This document shows, one piece after another, positions 15,764 through 25,615 of a stretch of DNA of 64,000 bases; positions within the stretch are counted from its first letter, which is position 1; the number at the start of each line of letters is the position of its first letter. The stretch is from contig NZ_CP049263.1 of assembly GCF_003048615.2 (NCBI RefSeq), positions 1,922,001 through 1,986,000 of the forward strand, in the 5' to 3' direction. A program made the translations under genes and the position numbers. The DNA is from Campylobacter concisus. GTDB lineage: Bacteria; Campylobacterota; Campylobacteria; Campylobacterales; Campylobacteraceae. The notes below the pieces were generated by a model. That model saw only the letters and a list, made by a program, of their open reading frames with translations. It ran no database searches and was not told where the DNA came from.

Positions 15764-17554
15764 CTAACTGTCTAATTTATCTTTGATCTTTTGAATAAAA
15801 TGAAAATATTCTTTTTTTATATTTTCATTTTTAGCATTAATTGCTAGTGCATTTTTTATCTCTTGCTTTTTTTCTTTATTTTGACTTACGGCTTTATCTA
15901 TATTGTCAATGCTAGATTTATTTTCATCATACTTATAACTTTCATTATACTGTTTAATTTTATCTGACAAATAATCTAATTTATAAAAATCTTCAAGTGT
16001 TTTTATCATATTAGATTTATCAAAGATCTCATCATATTCGAGCCAGTTTTCTTCTAAAGTAGGAAAATCTCTTTCAAAATCTTTTCTTTTATTCTTTGAA
16101 GTTTCATCACTATCGGATACTATAAGGAATTTTTTGCCAGTTAGCATCATCATTGTAGTTATTGTATTAACTTCTTTTATACCTCCCATATAAACTAGAC
16201 CACAGTCTTTAAAATCCTTATTTTTATAAGTGTTTTTAAACACTTTATAATCCGTATATCCTTCAAAAATAATATTTTTTGACTGTATACTTTCAAATAT
16301 ATGACTTCCAATTGCTCTTTTTAAAAGTTCGTCTTCTTGAAATGGTGATTTGTCTTGTGGGACTATTTCTGAAATATCATCCTTTCTTTCTATAACCAGA
16401 TGTCTTTCTATACACTCGTTATCTATCATAAAAGGAGAGTGCGTAGAGTAAATTACAACAGCTTTTTCTGAAATTTTTAGTAATTCTTCTTTTAAAAATC
16501 TCGCGCTAGTTGGATATAAAAAAGCATCTGGTTCATCAAATAAGATTAATCTACTATAGTCTTTTTGTGTTCTATATTCAATTGATAATATAAGTAATAT
16601 TGCTATAAACCTCTTAAAGCCATCACTTCTATCCTCATTAGAATAAAACTCTTTTTCCTGTATTCGTATATCAAACTCTTCACCATCTTTTCTTATAATA
16701 AACTTTATATTTTTTAAGTCAGGCCATATTTCTCTAAATTCTTTTGTTGCTTTATTAGATATATTGTCTAAAAAGCTATGTAGTCCTTTATCTTTCTTGG
16801 CTGCATTTTCAATATCTTGTTGAATATCTTTTATATTGCTTAAATAAAAAATATTCTTTAAAGGCATACATATGTCTGGGTTGCTTTTAAAGTTTTCTAT
16901 ATTTACGTTAGATGGCAATAAATGACTATCGCTATACTCCCAAAACATAACTCGCTTATAAATATTTTCCATGGATATTATATTTTTTATTATTTCAAAT
17001 ACAATTGTCTTCATGTGATCATACGTCAAAGGTTCAAGTAAAGGACTATTACTTTCACCTTCTAATTTTGCAATTTGTTTACTATCTGTACTGTAGTAGA
17101 ATAAGTTAGATACTTTATATTTATCCTTTAATTCTTCATGTATCCAATAGGTTAAATTTGGTATATCATTATCTTTTATATATAATCTTAATACGATTTC
17201 ATCAAAAGCATCTTTGATGAAATTTGCAATACTTAAATTATCTTCAAAAATATCTAGGTCTTTTATGGTGTATTCTTCAGTTAATTTTCTTTCAACACAA
17301 TCAAATATATCTTGATTAAGTTTGAATATGGCATAAATATAGTATTCGTCATCATCCAAGGCTGTTTTTCTTTGATCTTTTATGCTAACCTTATATCCAT
17401 TAAATACTGCAGATATGGCTTTTAATATATTACTTTTCCCTGCCTCGTTTTTTCCTACTAAGATTAAACATTTTTTTCCATTTTTTTCCTCGATATTTAT
17501 TTTCATGTCTTTTATAGAACGAAAATTTTTTATTTCAAATCTATCTAATTTCAT
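15764..17554 (-). CDS. OLD-family ATPase with C-terminal TOPRIM nuclease domain
   Basis: This 596-residue protein has an ABC/RecF-like ATPase with Walker A GKNEAGKS (34-41), a degenerate signature RSDGFKRF (309-316), Walker B LILFDEPDAFLYP (336-348) and a switch STHSPFMID (370-378). A TOPRIM domain follows, with IIFEGYTDYKVF (Glu431) and FLIVSDSDE (Asp481, Asp483). This is the class 1 OLD architecture, and related proteins act in phage defence (P2 Old, GajA of Gabija). No GajB helicase or reverse transcriptase lies beside it. Codon use is visibly more AT-rich than in nrdA and nrdD on either side, suggesting acquisition. It starts 19 bases after nrdA and may share its transcript. Confidence 0.85.
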   Translation of the reverse strand: MKLDRFEIKNFRSIKDMKINIEEKNGKKCLILVGKNEAGKSNILKAISAVFNGYKVSIKDQRKTALDDDEYYIYAIFKLNQDIFDCVERKLTEEYTIKDLDIFEDNLSIANFIKDAFDEIVLRLYIKDNDIPNLTYWIHEELKDKYKVSNLFYYSTDSKQIAKLEGESNSPLLEPLTYDHMKTIVFEIIKNIISMENIYKRVMFWEYSDSHLLPSNVNIENFKSNPDICMPLKNIFYLSNIKDIQQDIENAAKKDKGLHSFLDNISNKATKEFREIWPDLKNIKFIIRKDGEEFDIRIQEKEFYSNEDRSDGFKRFIAILLILSIEYRTQKDYSRLILFDEPDAFLYPTSARFLKEELLKISEKAVVIYSTHSPFMIDNECIERHLVIERKDDISEIVPQDKSPFQEDELLKRAIGSHIFESIQSKNIIFEGYTDYKVFKNTYKNKDFKDCGLVYMGGIKEVNTITTMMMLTGKKFLIVSDSDETSKNKRKDFERDFPTLEENWLEYDEIFDKSNMIKTLEDFYKLDYLSDKIKQYNESYKYDENKSSIDNIDKAVSQNKEKKQEIKNALAINAKNENIKKEYFHFIQKIKDKLDS

Positions 17555-17573
17555 ATATTAGCCCTTTTGCTTT

Positions 17574-19949
17574 TCACTGACAACCCTCGCATTCGATCGA
17601 GCGGTCAGCCACGTCGTTTAGCTTTTCGCTGTCTGGACTTTCAGAGCGTAGATAGTAGGTTGATTTTAGTCCAAGCTCCCACGCAAGCGTGTAAATTTCA
17701 CTTAGATATCCGCCGCTTGCTTTGTCTAAGCTCATGAAGATATTTAGGCTTTGACCTTGATCGATCCATTTTTGACGGATCGCGCCTGCTTTTATAAGAA
17801 TTCTTTGATCAAGCTCATAAGCTGGCGTGTAAAACTGCCAAGTATCAGGGCTTAAATTTGGCACGACATTTGGGATCATACCGCTTAGGTTGTGCTCGAA
17901 CCACTTGCGTTTATAGACTGGCTCGATGGTCTGAGTAGTGCCAACAAGGATCGAGATCGAGCTAGTTGGAGCGATCGCCATTAGGTAGCCGTTTCTCATG
18001 CCGTCGCGCTTGACCTTCTCTCTTAGCTTGTCCCAGTCGCAGACATTTTCGTCAAATAGCCCGCCTTTGTCGTTTAAAAGAGCTTTTGCGTTTTCGTTTG
18101 CGGTGTCTATCGGCATGATGCCTTTGCTCCATTTTGAGCCTTCAAATTTTGGATATATGCCCTTTTCTACGGCTAAATTTGAGCTAGCGTAGATCGCGTT
18201 GTAGCTTATGTTTTCCATTATGCTATCAATCAGCGCCAAATGCTCATAGCTGCCCCATTTTACGTTTTTCTCAGCTAGCATTTGCGCTTCGCCCATGACG
18301 CCAAGGCCGATCGAACGAGATGATAGGTTTGTGTGTTTTACCTTTTTGTGCGGATAGAAATTTAGGTCTATAACGTTATCAAGCATTCTAATAGCTATCG
18401 GCACGACACGCTCGATGTCCTCTTTGCTGTTTATCTTGCTTAAATTTATACTTGCAAGGTTGCAAACTGCCGTTTTGCCCTCGATGCTCTCTTTTTCTAC
18501 GATGAAAATTTGCTTGCCTTTTAGGCTATCAAGCGCGCTAAGCTTTTTGGCCTTTTTAGTTATGCCGCTATCTACGGTAACGTCTTCTTCTTCGTCAAAT
18601 AGCTCCTCGCCGCCATCTTCATAAGTGATCTTGATCTTATAGTAGTTTGGCGCTGTGTTTTGGAAAATTTCGGTGCATAAATTTGAGCTTCTGATGATGC
18701 CCTCGTGGTCGTTTGGATTTGCTTTGTTGGCATTGTCTTTAAAGCACAAAAATGGCATGCCCGTTTCAAAATAGCTAGTTAAAATTTTCTTCCAAAGCTC
18801 TTTTGCAAGGATGGTGTTTTTCTGGATATTTTCGTCGTTTTCATACTCTAAATATCTCTTCTCAAACTCCTCACCATAAAGGTCGCAAAGGTCGCTTACT
18901 TGAGCTGGGTCAAAGAGGCTCCAGCGGCCATTTTCTTTGACACGCTTCATAAATAGGTCGTTTATCCAAAGCGCAGGGAAAAGCTCGTGCGCGCGGCGTC
19001 TCTCTTCGCCTGAGTTTTTACGAAGATCGAGAAAATCGCTCACATCCATGTGCCAAGGCTCGATATAAACAGCGATCGCGCCCTTTCTAGTGCCTAGCTG
19101 ATCGACCGCTACTGCGATGTCGTTTGTCACTTTTAAAAATGGTATGATACCGCCAGCTGCGTTTTTGTGTCCGTCGATACTGCCGCCCATCGCACGCACC
19201 TTGCTCCAGTCCCAGCCGATACCGCCGCCAAATTTTGAAAGTAGTGCCATCTCTTTGTAACTATCAAAAATGCCCTCGATATTATCAGGCGTGCTGCCTA
19301 CGTAACAGCTGCTTAGCTGGTGGCGTGTAGTCCTTGCGTTTGAGAGCGTTGGGGTGGCTAACATCACTTCAAATTTAGAGATGAGATCGTAAAATTTCTT
19401 AGCCCAGCCTTGGCTGTCTAGCTCGTTTTGCGCAAGAAACATAGCGATCGCCATAAACATGTGCTGTGGCAGCTCGATGGGCATACCGCTCTTGTCTTTG
19501 ATGAGATAGCGATCATAAAGCGTCTTGATACCAAGGTATGCAAACTGAAGGTCGCGCTCTGGTTTGATATATGCGTTTAGATCCTCTAAGTCGTACTTCT
19601 CTTTTAGTCCGGGGATGATGCGGCCTACCTTTTCGCCCTTTGCGAGGTAGTCTTTTAGGTGGTTGTAGCCGTTAAAGCCAGTCACTTTGTGATAAAGGTC
19701 GAACAAAAATAGCCTTGCTGCAACAAATGTCCAATTTGGGCGGTCGATGTCGATCTTATCAACTGCTGTTTTTATAAGAGTTTGCTGAATTTCCTCAGTC
19801 GTTATCATATCTCTAAACTGAATTTTCGCATCTACTTCAAGCTCGCTAAGACTTACGTTGCTAAGACCTAGGACAGCTTCGTTTGTGTATTTTTTGATCT
19901 TGCTGATATCAAGCTCTTCTGTTCTGCCATTACGTTTTATAACTTTCAA
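17574..19949 (-). CDS. nrdA: Aerobic ribonucleoside-diphosphate reductase alpha subunit
   Basis: This is the class Ia large subunit, which reduces NDPs with a radical supplied by NrdB; nrdB is not in this window. The 791 residues begin with an ATP-cone (MKVIKRNGRTEELDISKIKKY) and carry SNARTTRHQLSSCYVG with the first active-site Cys. NLCTEIF supplies a second active-site Cys, and MAIAPTSSISILVGTTQTIEP a substrate loop. The C-terminal shuttle tail is CEGCQ, with the CxxC pair that exchanges electrons with thioredoxin. It follows purB on the same strand, as in C. jejuni from memory. The 350-base gap after purB suggests its own promoter. Confidence 0.95.
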   Translation of the reverse strand: MKVIKRNGRTEELDISKIKKYTNEAVLGLSNVSLSELEVDAKIQFRDMITTEEIQQTLIKTAVDKIDIDRPNWTFVAARLFLFDLYHKVTGFNGYNHLKDYLAKGEKVGRIIPGLKEKYDLEDLNAYIKPERDLQFAYLGIKTLYDRYLIKDKSGMPIELPQHMFMAIAMFLAQNELDSQGWAKKFYDLISKFEVMLATPTLSNARTTRHQLSSCYVGSTPDNIEGIFDSYKEMALLSKFGGGIGWDWSKVRAMGGSIDGHKNAAGGIIPFLKVTNDIAVAVDQLGTRKGAIAVYIEPWHMDVSDFLDLRKNSGEERRRAHELFPALWINDLFMKRVKENGRWSLFDPAQVSDLCDLYGEEFEKRYLEYENDENIQKNTILAKELWKKILTSYFETGMPFLCFKDNANKANPNDHEGIIRSSNLCTEIFQNTAPNYYKIKITYEDGGEELFDEEEDVTVDSGITKKAKKLSALDSLKGKQIFIVEKESIEGKTAVCNLASINLSKINSKEDIERVVPIAIRMLDNVIDLNFYPHKKVKHTNLSSRSIGLGVMGEAQMLAEKNVKWGSYEHLALIDSIMENISYNAIYASSNLAVEKGIYPKFEGSKWSKGIMPIDTANENAKALLNDKGGLFDENVCDWDKLREKVKRDGMRNGYLMAIAPTSSISILVGTTQTIEPVYKRKWFEHNLSGMIPNVVPNLSPDTWQFYTPAYELDQRILIKAGAIRQKWIDQGQSLNIFMSLDKASGGYLSEIYTLAWELGLKSTYYLRSESPDSEKLNDVADRSIECEGCQ

Positions 19950-20299
19950 AAATGTCTCTCCGTGTTAAATTTTAATTTGAGATTTTATCCAAAAAGATAT
20001 AAAAACTCTCTTTGCCAAAAGCTACTCAATAAATATAAAATTTACCACCAAAATGAGAAAGATAAAGGCTTGTTAAAACTATCGTTTTTAGTGTGAGAGA
20101 GCGACGAAGGCGTTAAACGTGATGAGCTTTTGGATTAGTTTTGGAGATCAAAATTTAAATTGCCACTAAATTTTGCTGACACTTGTAAACGCTACTTGAA
20201 AAGTGCCGCCCTTGGCTGATAAATTTGACGAGCTAAATTTAAGGTGGATTTTGTGTTAGGGTATTTGCAAGGGGCTAAATTTACCCCTTGCGTTTAAAT
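19950..20299. other. Intergenic region between purB and nrdA
   Basis: I see no convincing ORF or RNA gene in these 350 bases. The part next to nrdA is A/T-rich and should hold its promoter, but no clean -10 box stands out. The purB-proximal end holds one hairpin, listed separately. A regulatory site for ribonucleotide reductase would be expected here; no NrdR-box pair was recognised by eye. Confidence 0.4.
20267..20291 (-). terminator. Hairpin after purB
   Basis: GCAAGGGG and CCCCTTGC form a perfect 8-bp stem with a 9-base A/T loop, 9 bases after the purB stop. Read on the minus strand it is followed by AAATACCC rather than a U tract, so termination strength is doubtful. Confidence 0.5.
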
Positions 20300-21631
20300 T
20301 TATTTGCCAAAAACTCTGGCGAAAATTTTATCTACATTTTTGGTGTAGTAGTTGTAGTCAAAGCACTCTTTGATCTCATCTTTACTAAGGCTCTTAGTTA
20401 GGTCCTCGTCGTTTAGCAAATTTTGTAAAAATAGGCTGTGACCTTGCTCGTCGATCGCTTTTTTGCCCTCCTGCAAGTCCGCCCAGACCTTCATGGCGTT
20501 GCGCTGGACGATCTTGTAGGCGTCCTCTCTAGAAATTCCACGCTGTGGCAGCTGCAAAAGCACGCGCTGTGAAAAGACTAAACCGCCTGTTAAATTTAAA
20601 TTTTTCATCATATTTTCTGGATATACGACTAAATTTGCTATCAAATTTTTGATGCGAACCAGCATAAAATCAGCCGTGATAAACATATCTGGCAGGATAA
20701 ATCTCTCAACCGAGCTGTGGCTGATGTCGCGCTCGTGCCAAAGGGCGACGTTTTCAAGAGAAGGCGTGACGTATGAGCGTAGCACCCTGCAAAGGCCGGT
20801 GATATTTTCGCTAAGGACTGGATTGCGCTTGTGTGGCATCGCGCTTGAGCCCTTTTGTCCTGGACTAAAGTACTCCTCCGCCTCATAAACCTCAGTCCTT
20901 TGGTAGTGTCTAATGGCAACTGCGATCTTCTCACAAGTAGAGGCTAAGATAGCGATAGCACTCACCACGTGGGCGTAGCGGTCGCGCTGGATCACTTGGT
21001 TAGAGGCTGGAGCAGCTTTCAGACCTAGCTCTTCGCATGTTAGCTCTTCAAATTCCATCGGTGCGTGGGCTAAATTTCCCATAGCGCCTGAGAGTTTGCC
21101 GTAGCTGATCGTATCTTTTGCGTCTTTGATGAGCTTTAGCGCCCTTGCTATCTCATCGTACCAGATGGCAAGTACGAGGCCAAAAGTTATCGGCTCGCCG
21201 TGAATGCCGTGGCTTCTGCCGACCATAAGCGTATGCTTGTGCTCGTTTGCTCTGTCTTTGACCGCCTGCATGAACTCCTCTACGTCGCTGATGATGAGCT
21301 CTAAGCTCTCTTTCATCTGAATTGCGACGGCTGTGTCGATGCAGTCGCTTGAGGTCATGCCATAATGCACAAACCTGCTCTCCTCGCCAAGGCTCTCGCT
21401 GACGCTTGTTAAAAATGCGATGACGTCGTGCTTTGTCGTCTTTTCTATCTCGTCGATGCGAGCCACTTCAAATTTAGCGTTTTTGCAAATTTTCTCGCAG
21501 TCGCTGTCGCTTATGAAGCCAAGCTTATTCCAAGCTTTAACAGCAGCTTTTTCCACCTTGAGCCAAGCGTCGTATTTTGCTTGTATGCTCCACTTTTCAG
21601 CCATCTCTTTGCGTGAGTATCTTTCGACCAT
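20300..21631 (-). CDS. purB: Adenylosuccinate lyase
   Basis: The enzyme cleaves SAICAR and adenylosuccinate, releasing fumarate, in purine synthesis. The 443 residues show the fumarase/aspartase superfamily blocks: VHYGMTSSDCIDTA, the VGRSHGIHGEPITFG catalytic His loop, and the signature GSSAMPHKRNPVLSENI with the flexible serine loop. The length is the usual short PurB form. It begins MVERYSRKEMAEKWS. It is cytoplasmic. It lies on the minus strand ahead of nrdA and opposite a divergent RluA-type gene, the same grouping that I recall from C. jejuni. Confidence 0.96.
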   Translation of the reverse strand: MVERYSRKEMAEKWSIQAKYDAWLKVEKAAVKAWNKLGFISDSDCEKICKNAKFEVARIDEIEKTTKHDVIAFLTSVSESLGEESRFVHYGMTSSDCIDTAVAIQMKESLELIISDVEEFMQAVKDRANEHKHTLMVGRSHGIHGEPITFGLVLAIWYDEIARALKLIKDAKDTISYGKLSGAMGNLAHAPMEFEELTCEELGLKAAPASNQVIQRDRYAHVVSAIAILASTCEKIAVAIRHYQRTEVYEAEEYFSPGQKGSSAMPHKRNPVLSENITGLCRVLRSYVTPSLENVALWHERDISHSSVERFILPDMFITADFMLVRIKNLIANLVVYPENMMKNLNLTGGLVFSQRVLLQLPQRGISREDAYKIVQRNAMKVWADLQEGKKAIDEQGHSLFLQNLLNDEDLTKSLSKDEIKECFDYNYYTKNVDKIFARVFGK

Positions 21632-21817
21632 TGTTGAACCTTTTGTGTTAGTTTGCTTTTGTCCTGAAAGTATAAATTTGGCTTTTTAAGCCAGAAATCA
21701 CGTCGTGCAATTTCTCTAAATTTAAGTTTTGATTATATAAAATCCGGGCTGAAATGTCGGTTATACGCTTATAAATTTGGGCTTAAGATAGCTCGCTCGT
21801 TTTTCAAAGGATCATTT

Positions 21818-22732
21818 TTGCCCTACGTAAATAAATTTATCATTACTGCAGATCATCAAAAAGCTTACGAAATTTTGCTGAAAAATGGCTTTAACATGAG
21901 CCAAACCCAGCGCCTCATCGATAAAGGCAGACTGATCTGTGGCGGCAGTGTCGTGAGTGAGAAAAATGCCGTTTTGTGCGGCGATGTCTTTTTGATCGAC
22001 TATGAGGTCAAACCAAAAGGACTAAAGCCGATCTTTGAATGCGAGAGCTTTGCTGTATTTGACAAGCCAAGCGGGGTGCTGAGCCACCCAAATGGCAGGC
22101 ACTGCGACTACTCGCTAAATGATGAAATTTACACACTTTTTGGGCGAGATGCGAGTGTGGCACATAGGCTGGACTGCGAAACAAGCGGAGTGATAGTCGT
22201 TGGCAAAGATAGAAATTCTACGATAAAACTAAAGAAAATCTTTGAAAACAGAGAGGTTTCTAAAAGCTACGTCGCGATGGTACAAGGCAAGATCGAGCGA
22301 GAATTTACGATCGATGCCAAAATGGATCTAGCGAACAACTACGACGATGTGAAAATGCGAATGCAAATTTGTGAGAACGGCAAGAGCGCTGTGACTAAAA
22401 TTTTGCCGATAAGATATTTTGACGATATCGATACGACTTTGGTTCGTGCTATCCCACTCACTGGCAGGCAACATCAAATTCGGTTGCATTTGTTTCATGT
22501 GAAACACAAGATCCTTGGCGAACCACTTTATGGTTTGTCACGTCCGCAGATCGAGAAAATTTTAGACAAAGAGATGAGCGAGAGTGAACGGATAAATTTA
22601 ACTGGAGCAAAAAGGCTCTTGCTTCACTCAGATGAAATTTCATTTAAATTTGATGAAATTTTTTACAAGATAAAGAGCAAATTTGACGCCGAAAGTGAGT
22701 TTTATAAATTTGCAAAAGAAGCAAATAATTAA
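21818..22732 (+). CDS. RluA-family RNA pseudouridine synthase
   Basis: The 304 residues have an N-terminal S4-like RNA-binding part (QTQRLIDKGRLICGGSVV). The RluA catalytic domain contains the aspartate motif AHRLDCETSGVIVVGK, followed by KSYVAMVQGKI and the ending TGRQHQIRLHLFHVKHKILGEPLYG. It isomerises uridines in 23S rRNA or tRNA; which positions cannot be told from sequence. The TTG at 21,818 is the likely start, with AAAGGA eight bases upstream. It is divergent from purB. A ~200-base A/T-rich gap follows with no visible gene on the plus strand. Confidence 0.88.
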   Translation: MPYVNKFIITADHQKAYEILLKNGFNMSQTQRLIDKGRLICGGSVVSEKNAVLCGDVFLIDYEVKPKGLKPIFECESFAVFDKPSGVLSHPNGRHCDYSLNDEIYTLFGRDASVAHRLDCETSGVIVVGKDRNSTIKLKKIFENREVSKSYVAMVQGKIEREFTIDAKMDLANNYDDVKMRMQICENGKSAVTKILPIRYFDDIDTTLVRAIPLTGRQHQIRLHLFHVKHKILGEPLYGLSRPQIEKILDKEMSESERINLTGAKRLLLHSDEISFKFDEIFYKIKSKFDAESEFYKFAKEANN

Positions 22733-22931
22733 AATATTTAAATTTTAAAAAGTCTTTCTAGTAAAAATAATCTATAAAAATTTTTATAATTTTGCTTTTA
22801 AATTTGAAATAGAGTTTTTATTGAAAAATAGAATTAGATTTTTGGTGTAGCCACTTGTGAGTTAAATTTTGGCAATCAACTTTGTGTTTTTGTTTTTCAT
22901 CCACAAAATTTCATGCCAAATTTTTCAGATT

Positions 22932-23039
22932 TTATTTTGAAGTTTTATTTTCATCTTTTAAAACTTTAATGATAAGTCCAAGTCCAACACCAACAACCAG
23001 CACTATAAAAATTATCTCAACGATATCAAGAGCTGTCAT
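22932..23039 (-). CDS. 35-residue small hydrophobic membrane protein coupled to rlmN
   Basis: This short ORF begins [19 protein letters not shown], one membrane helix, then a short basic and acidic tail ending KTSK. Its ATG overlaps the rlmN stop (ATGA), so its translation is coupled to rlmN. From memory C. jejuni has a 'small hydrophobic protein' (Cj1714) beside its rlmN homolog, and this looks like the same gene. The conserved coupling argues that it is real. The expected location is the inner membrane; the function is unknown. Confidence 0.75.
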   Translation of the reverse strand: MTALDIVEIIFIVLVVGVGLGLIIKVLKDENKTSK

Positions 23040-24181
23040 TTTTTACTCACGTTAGTTTTATCGTTAGTTGGTTTTTCTTCTGCTTTAGCTGCACTCTTAT
23101 CGCTAACGTTAGCTCTGAATTTAGGATTTTCATTTCGCTGTTTTAGCTGTCCGCAAGCTGCACTTATATCAAGCCCTTTGCTCTGTCTGATCGTGCAGGT
23201 GACACCATGATCTCTTAGATATTCTTGAAATTTTAGCATACTGGTAAGCTCAGGCCGTCTAAATTCACTACCTTCATGCGGGTTAAAGTAGATCAAATTT
23301 ACCTTTGCCTTGATACCATGCAGCAGTTTAACCAGCTTTTTTGCGTCACTAACGCTGTCATTTAGGTCTTTGATAACAAGATATTCAAACATCACGCGCT
23401 TTCGCATATCGATAGGAAATCCCCTAACAGCATCCATAACAGCCTCGATATTATACGCCTTATTTATCGGCATCAGGCGGCTTCTAAGCTCGTTAGTAAC
23501 AGCATGTAGTGATATAGCCAGCAAAACACCAAGGTCCATCTCGCCAAGCTTTTTTATCTGGCTGCCAAGGCCGCTAGTTGAAACGGTTTGACGGCGTGGA
23601 GATATGGCTAGACCCTCATTTAGAGCTAAAATTTTGATCGCTTTACTAACGTTAGCAAGGTTATCAAGCGGTTCGCCCATACCCATATAAACGACATTTA
23701 TGCGCCTCTCGTATGGTATGTTATTCTCTCTTTTTATCCATAAAATTTGCCCTACGATCTCGCCAGCAGTCAAATTTCTAACAAGTCCACCCTTTGCTGT
23801 TAGGCAAAAAGCACAGCCCATTTTGCAGCCAACCTGCGAACTAACACAAACAGTATAACGAGCATGGCGACTAATCTTGCCATCTTCGTCACTAATCTCC
23901 TCTTTCATCGGTAGCAAAACGCTCTCTATCCTTAGCCCATCTTTTAGCTCAAAAAGATACTTGATAGAGCCGTCGCTACTTTGCTCAAATTTCACACATT
24001 TTAGAGGGTCAAGATAAAATTTCTCAGCCAAGTCCTGACGCATATCCTTTGGTAAATTTAGCATTTGGCTAAATTCAGTCGCATTTTTTTTGTATATCCA
24101 CTCATAAATTTGCGTCGCTCTAAAAGAGGGAGAGACAAGCTCTTTTAACTCTTCAATGCTAAGATCAAGCAAATTTTTCAC
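23036..24181 (-). CDS. rlmN: 23S rRNA (adenine2503-C2)/tRNA methyltransferase RlmN
   Basis: This radical SAM enzyme methylates C2 of A2503 in 23S rRNA and A37 in some tRNAs. The 381 residues contain the N-terminal accessory domain ([18 protein letters not shown]), the cluster motif CKMGCAFC (Cys119, 123, 126), [11 protein letters not shown] and the S(T)SG motif in [11 protein letters not shown]. The C-terminal catalytic Cys region reads [19 protein letters not shown] charged tail of about 25 residues (Lys, Glu, Asn, Thr) exceeds the E. coli length. Its start overlaps the upstream phosphorylase-like gene by four bases and its stop overlaps the small membrane protein, so the three are coupled. 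Confidence 0.95.
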   Translation of the reverse strand: MKNLLDLSIEELKELVSPSFRATQIYEWIYKKNATEFSQMLNLPKDMRQDLAEKFYLDPLKCVKFEQSSDGSIKYLFELKDGLRIESVLLPMKEEISDEDGKISRHARYTVCVSSQVGCKMGCAFCLTAKGGLVRNLTAGEIVGQILWIKRENNIPYERRINVVYMGMGEPLDNLANVSKAIKILALNEGLAISPRRQTVSTSGLGSQIKKLGEMDLGVLLAISLHAVTNELRSRLMPINKAYNIEAVMDAVRGFPIDMRKRVMFEYLVIKDLNDSVSDAKKLVKLLHGIKAKVNLIYFNPHEGSEFRRPELTSMLKFQEYLRDHGVTCTIRQSKGLDISAACGQLKQRNENPKFRANVSDKSAAKAEEKPTNDKTNVSKK

Positions 24182-24861
24182 ATATTTTCCTTTACATATT
24201 TTGTTAGTAGCTCTTTAGCCGCAGAGTGATTTTTTATAAAATCAGCATGCGCATTTTCATCACAAAAATTTGTCGCTACGAAAATTCCATAAGCTGGAAT
24301 TTTAAAAATTTGAGCCACTTTTAGAACAGAAAAAAACTCCATATTTTCTAAAAAATATCCCTTTTCAAACATCTTATAAGCCAAATTTTTATCTGTCGTT
24401 ATGAAATTTGATGAATTTGTTTTGATAGTTCCACGTGAAACGATAGAAGAAATTTCACACTCGATAGGCGAGTAAGATCTATTTTCTATACTAGAAATTT
24501 CAATATTTGCCCCAACCGAGCTTTCATAAATTTGCAAAATTTCACCATCTTTATAAAGGCCAGCTGAGCCAACAAAAACTATCTTTTCTGGCATCTGATA
24601 TAAATTTTGCTCGGGATTTTTTGACAAATTTTGGCTTAGATTTTGTAGCTCTGGGTTTGATGAGTTTGCAAATTTGGCCTCGACCTTTGCAAGGTAGTGT
24701 GGATCAATATTTTTTAAATTTATACTCTTTTCATCCACCCCAACACACGATCTTTTTTGCAAAAACTTTGTCAAATTTACCGCCATATCGACTAGCCCCA
24801 CCCCCATTGGCAAGGCAAAGTCAAAAATTTCATTTTTTCCAGCTGAGATAACTAACATCAA
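24178..24861 (-). CDS. Purine-nucleoside phosphorylase-superfamily protein
   Basis: The 227 residues fit the nucleoside phosphorylase/MTA-nucleosidase fold in outline. The start is [61 protein letters not shown] lies in the middle, and [31 protein letters not shown] is at the usual substrate-binding Met-Glu position. The N-terminal phosphate-binding loop is not the canonical one, so the substrate (purine nucleoside, futalosine or none) is uncertain. C. jejuni has a protein like this next to rlmN, as I recall. It overlaps both hisF upstream and rlmN downstream by four bases, in one translationally coupled set. Confidence 0.7.
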   Translation of the reverse strand: MMLVISAGKNEIFDFALPMGVGLVDMAVNLTKFLQKRSCVGVDEKSINLKNIDPHYLAKVEAKFANSSNPELQNLSQNLSKNPEQNLYQMPEKIVFVGSAGLYKDGEILQIYESSVGANIEISSIENRSYSPIECEISSIVSRGTIKTNSSNFITTDKNLAYKMFEKGYFLENMEFFSVLKVAQIFKIPAYGIFVATNFCDENAHADFIKNHSAAKELLTKYVKENM

Positions 24862-25613
24862 AGCCTAACCTCAACACCATTTGCCTTAAGATACTCTTTT
24901 AGCTTTTTTATCTCGATCTCGCCAAAATGAAATATCGAAGCAGCAAGACACGCATCAGCCCCGGCTTCAAAAGCCTCTTTAAAATGCTCCATTTTCCCAG
25001 CGCCACCACTTGCGATAGTCGGTATAGAGAGCGCACTAAAGATCCTTGTTAGCTCCAGACTAAAGCCCTGCTTGACGCCGTCGTTATCCATAGACGTTAG
25101 CAATATCTCCCCTGCCCCGCGCGACTCGACCTCTTTTGCCCAAGCAAAGGCATCTTTTTTGGTATCGATCCTGCCACCATTTATAAAAACGCTATAACCA
25201 TTTTCGATCTTTTTAGCGTCGATCGCCACAACGACACATTGCGAGCCAAATTTCTTAGCCGCTTCGTCGATCAAATTTGGATCTTTTATCGCCGATGAGT
25301 TTAGGCTCACCTTGTCGCAGCCCGCATTTAAAAGGCGAGAGATATCATCTATCGTGCGTATGCCTCCGCCAACGGTTAGTGGTATAAAAAGCTTGCTTGC
25401 AACCTTTTTTACCACATCAACTATCGTATCACGGCCAAGGTGAGAGGCTGTGATATCCAAAAAGCACAGCTCATCAGCGCCCTCGTCGTTGTATCTTTTA
25501 GCTATCTCGACTGGGTCTCCAGCATCAACAAGTCCAACAAAATTTACACCTTTTACGACCCTGCCATCTTTTACGTCGAGGCATGGGATTATGCGTTTTG
25601 CAAAATGATCCAA
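24858..25613 (-). CDS. hisF: Imidazole glycerol phosphate synthase cyclase subunit HisF
   Basis: HisF is a (beta/alpha)8 barrel that joins ammonia from HisH to PRFAR, making imidazole glycerol phosphate and AICAR in histidine synthesis. All 251 residues are present: [18 protein letters not shown] with the catalytic Asp, the phosphate loops [12 protein letters not shown] and [10 protein letters not shown], and [13 protein letters not shown] with the second catalytic Asp. It starts at a TTG with AAGGA upstream, two bases after the helicase gene. HisH is not here, so this hisF is apart from the rest of its pathway. Confidence 0.96.
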   Translation of the reverse strand: MDHFAKRIIPCLDVKDGRVVKGVNFVGLVDAGDPVEIAKRYNDEGADELCFLDITASHLGRDTIVDVVKKVASKLFIPLTVGGGIRTIDDISRLLNAGCDKVSLNSSAIKDPNLIDEAAKKFGSQCVVVAIDAKKIENGYSVFINGGRIDTKKDAFAWAKEVESRGAGEILLTSMDNDGVKQGFSLELTRIFSALSIPTIASGGAGKMEHFKEAFEAGADACLAASIFHFGEIEIKKLKEYLKANGVEVRL

Positions 25614-25615
25614 AT

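Noticed and set aside
15764-17554. Gabija defence system
   Set aside because: The OLD-type protein resembles GajA in domains, but there is no adjacent UvrD-like GajB; the SF1 helicase at 25,616-28,894 is 8 kb away and of another subfamily.
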